DNA of 64,000 nucleotides from an uncultured Paracoccaceae bacterium (GCA_947487205.1 CANKVU010000019.1:42780-106779), one strand, 5' to 3'; counted from the first letter of the stretch, positions 1 through 10,095 are shown. Notes: generated by a model not told the origin, from the sequence alone. Made by a program: numbers and translations.

Positions 1-1211
1 GATTGTCCCTTGGTCCGCGCGGCCTCCACGGCGGCGCGGTCCAGTCGTTCGCCCCAGGCCTCCCGACATCCGAGGGTCCGCAGCGTGGGCAGGTTGGTCA
101 GCATGTCGAGGAAGAGCTCGTCATAGGACGTCCGGGCGTTCTGCGCCGCGATCGACCGGGCGCGGGCGGCGGGCAGAAGGACCACGCCGACGATTCCCAG
201 CCCCAGGACCAGCGCCAGCGGCACCGCGCCGACCGGCCCCACCAGGGCCATCAGGACCAGGCTGAAAAGGATCGCGAACGGCAGTTCCATCGCCACGACG
301 GCGAACTGCCCGGCGAGATTGTCGCGAATCGCTTCGAACTGCTTGAGCCGATTGACCTGGCTGATCGCCGGAACGCTGGTCAGCCGTTCGACCGGCAGCG
401 ACAGGACCTTCGACAGCAGACCGGTGGACAGCATGTATTCGATACGGCCGGCCAGGTGCCCCATGAGCCGGGCCCGGATCCGGCGGAGCGCGATGTCGAA
501 GCCGATCACCAGCGCGGTCCCCACCACGATCGCGGCGAGCGTGTCGCCCGCCGCCGACGGCAGGACGAGGTCGTAGATGCCCATGATCGCCACCGAGGTC
601 AGAAGGACGACCGAGTTGATCGCGAAGGTCAGCCCCAGCAGCCAGAGCATCGTGCCGCGCAGGCCGCGCAAGAGGCCCGCGGTCCAGGACCCGGGCCCCG
701 GTGTCTCGACCGGATCGGTGTTGCCGAAGCAGACCAGCGTCCGGCGCCGCCATGACCGGAACGGGCGGATGGCCCGCGTCACCGGATCGACGAGCACGGG
801 ACCATCTCCGCGATCCTCGACGAGGTGCGGCGCGGGGCCGGGCAACAGGGCGGGAAGCCGCAGCGCCGAGATCTCTCGCGGACGGCGGTCGAGAAGCTGG
901 CTGGCATGGCCGAGGCGGGCCAGCACCTCGCGCAGGTCCTCGGGGCCGAACGCGTCGGGCATGTGCGGCATGGCCTGCGCGAGCTCGGCGTAAGACGGAC
1001 TCCACCCCAGGCGATCCAGCAGGGCGAACATCGCATCCACGTAGGGCCCGGACAGCGGGATCCCGCACAGCGACCCGTTCCGGACATCCTGCCGCATCCT
1101 GTGGAGAAGGTCGGCCTTCCGGTCCGAACGGGCGTCCCGGTTCCAGATGTCGATCGCCTCCTGCGCGGGATCGCCGGGCAGGGTGGAGGGGTCGGGACGC
1201 AGCATCAGCAT
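1..1211 (-). CDS. Type I secretion ABC transporter, permease/ATPase (partial, 3' end outside window)
   Basis: Only the N-terminal ~400 residues are inside the window; the reading frame runs off the left edge without a stop. Residues 1-150 form a soluble region of unknown type. From about residue 185 there are hydrophobic helices typical of an ABC exporter membrane domain (LLGLTFAINSVVLLTSVAIM, later FAILFSLVLMALVGPVGAV). The ATPase domain should lie beyond the edge. The start overlaps the stop of the upstream exporter gene in a TGATG arrangement, with ATG at 1205 or in frame at 1211, so the two are probably translationally coupled. The pair faces away from a giant RTX protein, so I infer a type I secretion system; the HlyD-like adaptor is expected further left. 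Direct evidence for the family is the helix pattern and the context only. Confidence 0.75.
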   Translation of the reverse strand, partial: MLMLRPDPSTLPGDPAQEAIDIWNRDARSDRKADLLHRMRQDVRNGSLCGIPLSGPYVDAMFALLDRLGWSPSYAELAQAMPHMPDAFGPEDLREVLARLGHASQLLDRRPREISALRLPALLPGPAPHLVEDRGDGPVLVDPVTRAIRPFRSWRRRTLVCFGNTDPVETPGPGSWTAGLLRGLRGTMLWLLGLTFAINSVVLLTSVAIMGIYDLVLPSAAGDTLAAIVVGTALVIGFDIALRRIRARLMGHLAGRIEYMLSTGLLSKVLSLPVERLTSVPAISQVNRLKQFEAIRDNLAGQFAVVAMELPFAILFSLVLMALVGPVGAVPLALVLGLGIVGVVLLPAARARSIAAQNARTSYDELFLDMLTNLPTLRTLGCREAWGERLDRAAVEAARTKGQ

Positions 1212-2935
1212 CGGGAGGCGCTCGCCAGGATCAGGGGGGAGGGTGCCGCAGGACGGCCGGCGGCCGGGCGAACGTGGGGACGGAGGCGACCATCCTCGAG
1301 CCTGAGCTCGCGGTCGCAGATGGCGGCGTAAGAGGGGCGATGGCTGATCAGCAGGAGGGCGGCGTGGGGCTTGCGTGCCTCCAGCAATCCGAGAAGCCGC
1401 CGGTCGCCCTCGGCGTCGAGGGCCATGTTGGCCTCGTCGAACAGGATCACGCTCGGATTGCCGACGAGGCCCGCGATCAGGGCGACCCGGTCGACGATCG
1501 CCGCCGGCAGGCCGAGCGACACGCCGCGCCGCACCTGCGTCGCAAGCCCGGTATGGTGGGCGTCGAGGAACCCGGCCAGTCCCAGCTGTTCGGCAAGGGC
1601 GAGCGCCTCGTCGCGGTAGAGATCCGGGCGGAACCGCGTCATGTTCTCCAGAAGGGTCCCCTCCAGCAGGGAATGGCGCTGGGGCAGGTACGCGATGGCG
1701 CGGCGCAGGCTCTGCTCCTCGACGGCGCGGATGTCGGTGCCGTTCAGGCGGACCTCTCCGGCATCGGGGCGCAGGTGGCCCGCCAGCATGTTGACGAGGG
1801 CGGTCTTGCCGCTGCCGACGGGGCCATGGAGCGCCACGGCTTCGCCCCTGTGCAGGTCGAGGTCGAGGTCGGCGAAGACGGTCTGTTCGCCGTCTCCCCG
1901 CGCCAGGGTCAGGTTGCGGGCGCGGAGGCTCTCGACCGTCGTGATCCGCTGCGTCGGGACGGGCCGCGGCGCGGCGGGGCCGACCACGTCGCTGACTAGC
2001 CGCCGGGTCGCCGCGCGGCCCTCGAACTGTTCGCCGAGCTTCATGACCTGTTGCACCGCCCGGCTGGACAGAAGGATCGACGCGGCCAGCCCCCCCACGG
2101 TCAGGTCGCCCCGGATCACCAGGGCGGCGCCGGCGGCGGCGGCGAAGATCGGCATGGCGAAGGCCAGCGTCGCGCCCAGGCCCTGGACCAGGGCGGCATT
2201 CGCCGTCAGCGCCGCGCTCAGGCCCGCATGGCCCGCCATCAGGCGTTCGTAGCGGCGTTCCATGAACGCCATCGCGCCGAGGCTCTTGATCGTCGCGACC
2301 GAGGAGAAGAGCTGGATCAGGTAGGCGGTGCGCCGCGATTCGATCTCGTCGTTCCGTTCGGACAGGTCCTGCCGGGTCCTGCCGATGCGCCGAAGCGCGG
2401 CGAGCGCGGCGATCAGCGTCAGCGCCACCACCGCGGCGATGGCCGGCGCGATGAGCAGGATGACCGCCACGAACAGCGCGGCGAACGCGGCGTCCACCGC
2501 GATCGAGGTTCCGTCGTTCTGCCGGGTGGTGTTGACCTCGGCCAGCGCGCTCATCCGATCCATGTGCCCGGCGAAGGAGACCTGCCCCACGTCGTCGAGA
2601 TCCTCGCGCAGGAGCCGATGGTGCAGCCGCCGGGCCAGTTCCACCTCCTGGAGGGCGCGACCGCGGGTGATGATCCAGCCGTGGGACAGGCGGAGCAGGA
2701 ATTCCAGCGTGATCGCCCCGCCGAGCCCGATCATGAGCGCGACGAGGGTGGAGAGGTTCCGGTCCGGAAGGATCCGGTCGTAGACCTGCATCAGGACGAT
2801 CGGCAGCGCCAGGCCGAGAAGGTTGGAGGCGGCCGCCGCGGAGACGACATAGCCGGTCCATTCTGTACGGAGCGATCGTTGCGGTACCATGGCGCGTTCG
2901 GGTCCTGGGGGCGGGGAACGGGAACTGCGTCTCAT
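1205..2935 (-). CDS. Type I secretion ABC exporter, permease/ATPase
   Basis: This 576-residue half-transporter has a six-helix membrane domain at residues ~30-310 and an ATPase domain at ~335-560. Walker A reads GPVGSGKT, the Q-loop sits in AYLPQRHSLLEG, Walker B is VILFDEAN with the catalytic Glu, and the switch His is in LISHRPS. The ABC signature is degenerate: a VSLGLPAA stretch stands where LSGGQ should be. No N-terminal C39 peptidase is present. An in-frame ATG at 2890 (MVPQRS) is an alternative start. It is followed by a second exporter gene with overlapping stop and start, and it diverges from the RTX gene, so the two exporter chains probably form a heterodimer that secretes that protein. 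Known of the family: such exporters move unfolded RTX substrates across both membranes with HlyD and TolC partners. Confidence 0.88.
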   Translation of the reverse strand: MRRSSRSPPPGPERAMVPQRSLRTEWTGYVVSAAAASNLLGLALPIVLMQVYDRILPDRNLSTLVALMIGLGGAITLEFLLRLSHGWIITRGRALQEVELARRLHHRLLREDLDDVGQVSFAGHMDRMSALAEVNTTRQNDGTSIAVDAAFAALFVAVILLIAPAIAAVVALTLIAALAALRRIGRTRQDLSERNDEIESRRTAYLIQLFSSVATIKSLGAMAFMERRYERLMAGHAGLSAALTANAALVQGLGATLAFAMPIFAAAAGAALVIRGDLTVGGLAASILLSSRAVQQVMKLGEQFEGRAATRRLVSDVVGPAAPRPVPTQRITTVESLRARNLTLARGDGEQTVFADLDLDLHRGEAVALHGPVGSGKTALVNMLAGHLRPDAGEVRLNGTDIRAVEEQSLRRAIAYLPQRHSLLEGTLLENMTRFRPDLYRDEALALAEQLGLAGFLDAHHTGLATQVRRGVSLGLPAAIVDRVALIAGLVGNPSVILFDEANMALDAEGDRRLLGLLEARKPHAALLLISHRPSYAAICDRELRLEDGRLRPHVRPAAGRPAAPSPLILASASRC

Positions 2936-3007
2936 CTGCGCGCCGAACCTTTAAGCACCCCTAAGGTCCGGCGGACATCGACCGGCCCGGTCCGGAAAAC
3001 TCCGCGG

Positions 3008-3022
3008 TATTCGTTTCGAATA
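3008..3022. promoter_or_regulatory. Inverted repeat between exporter and RTX genes
   Basis: TATTCG-TTT-CGAATA is a perfect 6-bp inverted repeat in the divergent intergenic region, about 70 bp upstream of the exporter start and 100 bp upstream of the RTX start. It may be an operator controlling both genes. This is inference from position and symmetry only. Confidence 0.3.
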
Positions 3023-3119
3023 GGGACGAATTTCTGAAGGCATTCGAAAGGTTTCGGTGGTCGAGTCCCCATCGGGTGCCGGCCGCGACGCGGGCGGCGG
3101 GAATGACGGACAGGGTGTC

Positions 3120-6100
3120 ATGTTCAGACGAACGAATGCCGGGGGCACCGGCGAGGCCGCGAAGAGCTCCCGACGCCACCTGTCGGAGGATGCCGGGTCG
3201 CGGAGTTCCACATCCGAGGCGGAACCGCTGGCGAATGCCGGCGCCGCGCCGCTGTTTCTTGCCTTCGACACGATGATCGAGATCCCCGCGTCGGCACGAT
3301 CCCTCGACGCGGTCGCGCCAAGGGAGGCCGCTTTCGCCTCCGTAACCTCGGAGGAGGACAGGACGCCGCGGGCGACCGCGGAGATTAGCGACACGATCGG
3401 GTCCGGCCACGAGAGCCTGCCCGCGCAATCCAGCGCGATCTCCTCCCCGGCCGCGCCCTGGGCGGCCAAGGCAGCCCCTTCCGCCGAGGATTTCGCGTCC
3501 ATCGGCCCGGGTCCGGCCGAAGGCAGACCGCCCCCCGTGTCCGCCGACGCACCGTTGGGGAGGGCGGAGCCGGTGGCGGAAACGGGGGCCGGGCCGGTCC
3601 GTTCGGACGAGGCGTCGGCGGTCTCCGACGAGGTCGTCGAAGACGTTCCGCCGCCGGTGGAACCTGTGGATGCAGGTCCCTCCGAACCGGCGCCTGCTAC
3701 GGATGAGCCGAGCGGGCCGCCGGCTCCGCCCCCGGACGAAGGCCCGTCCCCGATCCCGGTCACCTCCCCGGTGAACGAGTTCGCCGTCGGCCCCCTCGTG
3801 GATGCCGATCCCGCGCCGGACGGTTTCCTGGAAGATGCCGGCGCGGGAACCGCGGTCGGGGTCAGGGCCAGGGCTGTCGACGATGATGCCGCCGACACGG
3901 TGAGCTACGGCGTCGACGATCCGAGGTTCGCGGTGGATCCGGACGGCACCGTTCGCGTGGCCGAAGGCGCCGCCTTCGACGCCGAGACGGAGCCGTGGAT
4001 CGCGATCACCCTCACGGCGACCTCCACCGACGGCAGCCAGAGCCACCGGACGATCACCGTCCGGGTGGGGGACGTGAACGAGTTCGCCGTCTCGCCGATC
4101 GTGGATGGCGACGCGACCGCCGACGGGATCGTCGAGGACGCGGCCGCCGGCACCGCCGTGGGGGTGACCCTGCGGGCCGACGATGCCGACGCGACCGACA
4201 GCGTCGGTTATTCCGTGGACGATCCGCGGTTCGTCGTCGATGCCGGCGGCGTGCTGCGCGTGGCCGACGGGGCGAGCTTCGACGCCCGGTCCGAACCGGC
4301 CGTCGAGCTGATCGTCACCGCGACCTCCACCGACGGATCGCAGGCGACCCGGACGCTGGTGCTGGACGTGGCCGAGGTGACGGAGGCGCCGGTGATCGGG
4401 GTTCTGACCGCCGGCGGCGTCATCGACCGGACCAACCATGACGCGACCGGGGACGGATTCGCCGTCACCGCCCGCCCGATCGCCGAGGGTGGCGGCCCGG
4501 CCGAGGCCTCCGGAGACCACGTCTCCGTTTCCGGCGGCAATCTCGGGGTCGCGGGCGTCACCGCGCCGAGCGCCCCCGCGAACCAGATCGGTTACGACCC
4601 AGTCGCCGGCCGGACCGAGGAGCTGATCGTCGAGTTCGACGCCCCCGTGACCCGGGCGGACCTCGACATCCGTCACCTCTTCGCCGACGAACACGGAACG
4701 GGCGGGCACGAGACCGGGACCTACACGCTCTACATGAACGGCACCGAGGTCGGCTCCGGCAGGTTCGTGTCGCCCACCTCCTCCACCGTAGTGACCCTGG
4801 CCCCGGATGCGGTCTTCGACCGGATCGTGCTGGGCGCGGCGCCCTTTCCGAACCAGGGGGCGTTTACCGGCGACAGTTCCGACTATCTCGTCCGCTCGAT
4901 CTCCTACACTTCCCAGATTGGCGTGTCGGAGGCGGCCGATCCCGGCACGCTGGCGGTCAAGCTGACGGCGAAAGACGCCAATACCGACGACCACGTGACC
5001 TTCGCCATCGTGGACGCCGACGGCCACGTGGTCGATGACCCGAATTTCGAGATCGTCGGGGACGAGATCCGCGTGAAGGCAGGCGCCTCGCTGGACCGCG
5101 AGAGCGCCGCCAGCCACGAGATCACCGTGCGCGGCACCGACACGAGCGGATTGAGCGATCGGACGACGATCACGATCCATATCTTCGACGCAAACGAATT
5201 CGCCGTCACGCGGCCGGTCGACACCGACGCCGCCCCGAACGCGCTGGCCGAGGACGCCGCCGCCGGCACCGCCGTCGGTGTCACCGCGCAGGCCATCGAC
5301 GGTGACGCCACCGACGTGGTCACCTATTCGGTGGACGATCCCCGCTTCACCGTCGATCCCGACGGGACCGTGAGGGTCGCCCAGGGCGCGCGCTTCGATG
5401 CCGAGAGCGAGCCCGAGATCTCGTTCACGCTGACCGCGACATCGACCGATGGCAGCCGCAGCCACCTGTCCGTCACCGTCGCCGTCGGGGACGTGAACGA
5501 GTTCGCCGTCACGCCGGCCCGCGACGCCGACGCAGCCCCGAACACGATCAGCGAACACGCCATTGCGGGCACGCGCGTGGGCCTCACCGCCGAGGCGGTC
5601 GATGCCGACGCCACCCTGTCCGGCGTGAGCTACAGCGTGGACGATACGCGCTTCACCATAGACGCTGACGGGGTCGTGCGGGTTGCCCCGGGTGCGGTGT
5701 TCGATGCCGAGACGGAACTGGCGATCGACCTCGTCGTCACCTCCCGGTCCCAGGACGGGTCGACCGCGACGGAGACCTTCCGGATCGACCTGCAGGATGT
5801 CGACGAATTCGACATCGGCCCGCTGGGGGACGCCGACGGGGCGCGGAACGCCGTGGGCGAGCATGCCGCGATCGGCAGCCGCACCGGCATCGTCGCCGCG
5901 GCGGTCGACGCCGACGCGACGGCGACGGTGACCTATGCCCTGACCGACGATGCGGGCGGCCTCTTCGCCATCGATGCCGGAACCGGGGTGGTGACGGTCG
6001 CGAGCGATCTGGACTTCGAAACCCGAACCTCCCACGACATCTCGATCCTGGCGACCTCCTCCGACGGGTCCGCGTCGTCGCAGGATTTCACCATCGACGT

Positions 6101-8447
6101 CCTCGACGCGGCCGACGACATGACCTTTTCCTTCGACTTCCGGGCGCTGAGCGCGCCCGACCCCCGCTCGGGCGCGCAGGATTTCGGCCAGGTCTGGGCC
6201 TCGGGGTCGAGCGTGCCCTTCATCTGGTCCATGGTCGAGGATCACGGCGGCTTCTTCGTCGTCGATCCGGAAACCGGCATCTACGGCCTGAACTACTACA
6301 ACACGCCGAGCCTCCGGCCCCAGTACGACCTGCTGTTTCGCGCCACGGGCGAGAACGGGGCCGAATACATCGCGGAGGTGATCCAGGTCTTCATCGGCAA
6401 CCAGTACGGCAACACCTTCCGCGGCACGGAGACGGACGGGGTGTTCTACCTCGCGGAAGGCAACGACACCGCCTATGCCGGCGGCGGCGCGGATTCCATC
6501 GTGGGGCTGGCCGGCAACGACAGGATCTTCGGCGAAGCGGGCGACGACCGGATCGCGGGGGGGACCGGCGCCGACCATATCGACGGGGGCGCGGGGATCG
6601 ACGAAGCGCTCTACGTCGCCTCGGCGCAGGGCGTCACGGTGGATCTCGCCGCCGGCCGCGGCTGGGGCGGGGAGGCCGAGGGCGACACCCTGACGGGGAT
6701 CGAGAACCTGGCCGGATCGGCCCATGCCGATACCCTGGTGGGCGATGCGGGCGCCAACAGGCTGATGGGCATGGAAGGCGACGACCTCTTGCGCGGTGGC
6801 GCGGGCGCGGACGCGCTGATCGGCGGATCGGGGCGGGACACGGCCGATTACACGACCTCCGATGCCGCCGTGGCGGTGGACCTCTCGACGGGCGCGGCCC
6901 GGGGCGGGGACGCGCAGGGCGACACGCTGACCGGCATCGAGAACCTGACCGGATCGGCCTTCGCCGACGCGCTGACGGGCGACGGGGCGGCCAACGTCCT
7001 CGACGGCGGAGACGGCGACGACCTGTTGATCGGCGGGGCGGGAGACGATGTCCTGCGCGGCGGCGCGGGCGGCGATACCTTCCTCGGGGGTCATGGCAAC
7101 GACACCATCCTGGGCGGCGCGGGCAACGACTACATCGATGACGGGTGGGACGAGGACCAGGGCCAGGGCGACGATCATTTCGACGGCGGCGCGGGCGACG
7201 ACGAGATCTGGGGCGGGTTGGGCAACGACACGATCCTCGGCGGTGCGGGGGCGGACACGTTGTCGGGCGAGGAGGGCGCGGACTACGTGTCCGGGGGCGA
7301 CGGGGCCGACTTCATCTGGGACGGTGCCGGAACCGGCGACGTCTTCGACGGCGGTGCCGATGCGGACACCTTCTATCTCTGGAGCGTGGAGGACGGCGCC
7401 GTCGTGATCGGCGGGGAAACCGTGACGGCGGGCGGGCAGGATTTCGACACGCTGGACCTGACGCAGATCTGGTGGGACAGCAGCCGGATCACGGTCACCG
7501 GAGACGAGGCCGGCACGGTCGTCATGGGCGGTGGAACGCTGAGTTTCGAGGGCATCGAGGCGTTCAGGCTCGGCGACCTGGCGGATCGGGTGGATGCCGC
7601 GGCCGACACGACCGGCCTGTGGATCCACGCCGGTGACGGGAACGACGACATCCGGGGCGGCGCCGGCGGCGATACCGTTCTCGGGGGCAAGGGAAGCGAT
7701 ACCCTGGACGGCGGTGCGGGGGACGATCACCTGCATGGCGGGGCCGGCGACGATCTGCTCCTCGGGGGCGACGGGGCGGATATCCTGGACGGAGACGCGG
7801 GCGACGACACGCTGATCGGCGGGGCAGGGGACGACCGGCTGATCGGGTGGTGGGGCGACGACCATATCGAAGGCGGGGACGGCAACGACTTTGTCGACGG
7901 GGGGATCGGCGCCGACACCCTCTACGGCGGCGCGGGCGACGACGAGATCCTGGGGTGGATGGGGTCCGACACGATCTTCGGCGGGGCGGGGAACGACTAT
8001 ATCCACGGCGGGACGGCGGGTGACTTTGTCCAGGACGACAGCGACGACACGCTCTTCGGCGGCGACGGAGACGACAGGATGCTGGGCGGCTGGGGCAACG
8101 ACACCCTGTCCGGCGATGCCGGCGACGACCGCCTGATCGGTGGCGCGGGCGACGACCTCCTCGATGGGGGCACGGGCAGCGACGTGTTCGTCTATGCCTC
8201 GGGGGACGGCTCCGATACGGTGCATGGCGGGGCAGGCGCCTCGTGGATCGACGCCATCACCCTCGACAGGATCGGCCCCCCGGCGGATGGCGACAATTCC
8301 GGCTGGACGTTGCACCTCGACGCCGGTTCGAGCGTGAGGGCCGCCGGGGATCACGAAATGCTTCTGTCGCAGGACGCCTCGGGCCAGATCGTGTTCGACG
8401 ACGGCTCCCAGATCGACTTCACCGGCATCGAGGAACTGCGCTTCTAG
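3120..8447 (+). CDS. Giant cadherin-repeat/RTX secreted protein
   Basis: A likely 1775-residue calcium-binding protein secreted by the adjacent type I system. After a Pro/Ser/Ala-rich N-terminus (1-215) come cadherin-like repeats of ~100 residues, recognisable by the recurring VNEFAV...DAD motif at about residues 216, 318, 690 and 793 and a variant VDEFDI at ~893. A distinct beta-rich domain (~430-600) interrupts them. Residues ~1110-1690 are tandem RTX nonapeptides of the GGxGxDxxx type (for example GGAGDDVLRG, GGDGNDFVDG), interspersed with degenerate blocks. The C-terminus ends in a hydrophobic ...GIEELRF, typical of type I signals. No Sec signal is present. I chose ATG 3120 because a purine-rich GGACAGGG precedes it; GTG 3057 in frame is an alternative. 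Function is probably adhesion, biofilm or surface-layer like. A huge antisense frame over this gene is a GC artefact. Confidence 0.88.
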   Translation: MFRRTNAGGTGEAAKSSRRHLSEDAGSRSSTSEAEPLANAGAAPLFLAFDTMIEIPASARSLDAVAPREAAFASVTSEEDRTPRATAEISDTIGSGHESLPAQSSAISSPAAPWAAKAAPSAEDFASIGPGPAEGRPPPVSADAPLGRAEPVAETGAGPVRSDEASAVSDEVVEDVPPPVEPVDAGPSEPAPATDEPSGPPAPPPDEGPSPIPVTSPVNEFAVGPLVDADPAPDGFLEDAGAGTAVGVRARAVDDDAADTVSYGVDDPRFAVDPDGTVRVAEGAAFDAETEPWIAITLTATSTDGSQSHRTITVRVGDVNEFAVSPIVDGDATADGIVEDAAAGTAVGVTLRADDADATDSVGYSVDDPRFVVDAGGVLRVADGASFDARSEPAVELIVTATSTDGSQATRTLVLDVAEVTEAPVIGVLTAGGVIDRTNHDATGDGFAVTARPIAEGGGPAEASGDHVSVSGGNLGVAGVTAPSAPANQIGYDPVAGRTEELIVEFDAPVTRADLDIRHLFADEHGTGGHETGTYTLYMNGTEVGSGRFVSPTSSTVVTLAPDAVFDRIVLGAAPFPNQGAFTGDSSDYLVRSISYTSQIGVSEAADPGTLAVKLTAKDANTDDHVTFAIVDADGHVVDDPNFEIVGDEIRVKAGASLDRESAASHEITVRGTDTSGLSDRTTITIHIFDANEFAVTRPVDTDAAPNALAEDAAAGTAVGVTAQAIDGDATDVVTYSVDDPRFTVDPDGTVRVAQGARFDAESEPEISFTLTATSTDGSRSHLSVTVAVGDVNEFAVTPARDADAAPNTISEHAIAGTRVGLTAEAVDADATLSGVSYSVDDTRFTIDADGVVRVAPGAVFDAETELAIDLVVTSRSQDGSTATETFRIDLQDVDEFDIGPLGDADGARNAVGEHAAIGSRTGIVAAAVDADATATVTYALTDDAGGLFAIDAGTGVVTVASDLDFETRTSHDISILATSSDGSASSQDFTIDVLDAADDMTFSFDFRALSAPDPRSGAQDFGQVWASGSSVPFIWSMVEDHGGFFVVDPETGIYGLNYYNTPSLRPQYDLLFRATGENGAEYIAEVIQVFIGNQYGNTFRGTETDGVFYLAEGNDTAYAGGGADSIVGLAGNDRIFGEAGDDRIAGGTGADHIDGGAGIDEALYVASAQGVTVDLAAGRGWGGEAEGDTLTGIENLAGSAHADTLVGDAGANRLMGMEGDDLLRGGAGADALIGGSGRDTADYTTSDAAVAVDLSTGAARGGDAQGDTLTGIENLTGSAFADALTGDGAANVLDGGDGDDLLIGGAGDDVLRGGAGGDTFLGGHGNDTILGGAGNDYIDDGWDEDQGQGDDHFDGGAGDDEIWGGLGNDTILGGAGADTLSGEEGADYVSGGDGADFIWDGAGTGDVFDGGADADTFYLWSVEDGAVVIGGETVTAGGQDFDTLDLTQIWWDSSRITVTGDEAGTVVMGGGTLSFEGIEAFRLGDLADRVDAAADTTGLWIHAGDGNDDIRGGAGGDTVLGGKGSDTLDGGAGDDHLHGGAGDDLLLGGDGADILDGDAGDDTLIGGAGDDRLIGWWGDDHIEGGDGNDFVDGGIGADTLYGGAGDDEILGWMGSDTIFGGAGNDYIHGGTAGDFVQDDSDDTLFGGDGDDRMLGGWGNDTLSGDAGDDRLIGGAGDDLLDGGTGSDVFVYASGDGSDTVHGGAGASWIDAITLDRIGPPADGDNSGWTLHLDAGSSVRAAGDHEMLLSQDASGQIVFDDGSQIDFTGIEELRF

Positions 8448-9189
8448 CTGGTCTGGTCGGAAGATCCGCGTTCCGCCGCAGGGCAAGGACGCCGATCCGT
8501 CCAAGGCGCGGGGGATCGCCTCAGATGCAGCGGCAGGCCAGCGCCGGGTCCGGACGTTCGGCCCCGCGTTCCGCACATGGGAACGTGACGCGGCGTGTGA
8601 GCCGCCGTGGTTCGACATGGCGCATCGACCGGCCCGGCCGGCTCCTCGACCTCCGCCCGGCGGCATGGCGAACAGACTTTCCCGGCAGGGTTTCCTTGCG
8701 ACATTGCGGCGGGACCCTGCGTCAGGCCGGCGCCCGACGACCTTCCCCGCCTGCATCCGGCGGGTACAGCCAGATCACCGACGCATGGGGCGCCGGCCGC
8801 CAGTCCGGCAATGGCCCCCGCGTAAATTAAAGACAGGAAATCACCAGGATCGAGGATGGCGCCGATGGATGCGAGACCGGCGCCACGCCACGCCTGGTCT
8901 GCAGGGGCCGGCATCGGCACCGGGCGCGGCGAAGGATGTCGAGGCCTCCCGCGCGCTCCGCTGCGCCGATCTTCATGGCGCGGGCATGCGCGAGGGGTTC
9001 CGGTCTGCCCGTGATCCGTCCGGCGGCGGCAAGACCGTATGACCCGCGATCCCGGTGGCCATCGCGCGGGCTTCGCCGTGCAAGAGCCCGAGCCTGCGAC
9101 TCCGGTGGATTCGGGCCGCATGCCGGGGCTAGTCCGATGGGGATCCGGGGCCGGGCGACGCGGCGCCGGTGACGGCTCCGACCGTCCCG
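8448..9189. other. Convergent intergenic stretch, no supported gene
   Basis: These 742 bases lie between the stop of the RTX gene and the stop of the deacetylase gene. Open frames here have Arg/Pro/Gly-rich translations without recognisable motifs or good ribosome binding sites. A short hydrophobic stretch on the minus strand (ILDPGDFLSLIYAGAIAGLA, about 8785-8850) could be a relic of a membrane protein but is too short to assign. I see no strong terminator hairpin with a T tract. Confidence 0.5.
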
Positions 9190-10095
9190 TCATCGCTGCG
9201 CGCCTTGGTCCGGGGGCGGAAAAGCGGTGCGATAATGGTCGCTGATGGATCCGGGCGTGGTGAACCAGACCTCGTCTCCGGCGCGCGTGCAAAGTTCGGT
9301 CAGGGCGCGTTCGAGATGTGCGAACCGGTGCGCTTGCCCCATGAGATACGGGTGAAGGGCGATCCCCATGACAACGGGACGATGCGCGCATTCGCGGCGA
9401 TGGAGATCGAAGGCCGACAGGATCATGGCCGCGAACTCGTCGGCCTCCCGCATGCGGGCCATCACCTGCGGTACGTCATTGAGTTCCTGGGGATAGGGAA
9501 CCGACAGGATCGGACCGTGCGCGGTCCGCATCCAGACCGGTTGCTCGTCATGGGCCCAGTCGAGCAGGTACTCGTATCCCGCACCGCGCAGCAGATCCGG
9601 CGTATGGGCCGATTCCGAGATCAGCGGGGCGAGATAGCCCTTCGGCATGGTTCCCGTTGCCTCGAACAGCCGGTGGCGCGAGTGCTCGACGATGGCGCGT
9701 TCTTCCTCCGTGGGAAGTTCGCCGGGCGCCTGGCTGTTGGCGTGACCATGGGCCACGATCTCGTCCCCCCTGGTTCTGAAGCGTTCCACGATCTGCGGGG
9801 CGTGATCGGCGACCGCATCGTTCAGAAGCCCGGCGACGGGAATTCCCAACTGGTCGAACAAGTCGAACATCCGCCAGATCCCCACGCGGTTCCCGTAGTC
9901 GCGCCAAGCGTAGTTCATCACGTCGGGGGCCGGTTTGGCCTGGGCCAGAACCGCACCCTTTTCCCCGTCGAACGAAAACCATTCGACATTGAGGCCGACA
10001 TGGATCGCGAGCCGTCGTCCGCCGGGCCATTCGAAATCAGGCCGTTCGGTGATCGGGGAGAAATCGTATCGGCCATGATGCGTGAGGTGTGACAA
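9190..10095 (-). CDS. Polysaccharide deacetylase family protein (PuuE/allantoinase-like)
   Basis: The 301-residue product has the NodB-homology fold of the group that includes PuuE-type allantoinases and sugar deacetylases. It carries the start HVGLNVEWFSFD, the block YGNRVGIWRMFDLFDQLGIP, the metal-binding HGHAN motif in EIVAHGHANSQ, and a C-terminal ALHPYLMGQ motif that supplies the second histidine. I place the start at TTG 10095 because AGGAG sits 7 bases upstream and the conserved fold begins shortly after it. The frame stays open further upstream (to 10656), but that part does not look like this family. It is probably a cytoplasmic hydrolase acting on an amide of a ureide or sugar; the exact substrate is unknown. 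It stands alone, divergent from a decayed region. Confidence 0.82.
   Translation of the reverse strand: MSHLTHHGRYDFSPITERPDFEWPGGRRLAIHVGLNVEWFSFDGEKGAVLAQAKPAPDVMNYAWRDYGNRVGIWRMFDLFDQLGIPVAGLLNDAVADHAPQIVERFRTRGDEIVAHGHANSQAPGELPTEEERAIVEHSRHRLFEATGTMPKGYLAPLISESAHTPDLLRGAGYEYLLDWAHDEQPVWMRTAHGPILSVPYPQELNDVPQVMARMREADEFAAMILSAFDLHRRECAHRPVVMGIALHPYLMGQAHRFAHLERALTELCTRAGDEVWFTTPGSISDHYRTAFPPPDQGAQR

Noticed and set aside
2961..8756. A 1931-residue open frame on the minus strand opposite the RTX gene
   Set aside because: It is the antisense shadow of tandem GGxGxD repeats in GC-rich DNA; its translation is valine/glycine/histidine-biased without domains, and it has no ribosome binding site.
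8785..8850. Hydrophobic stretch resembling part of a prepilin peptidase
   Set aside because: Too short, no catalytic GxGD-type Asp, no start or context.
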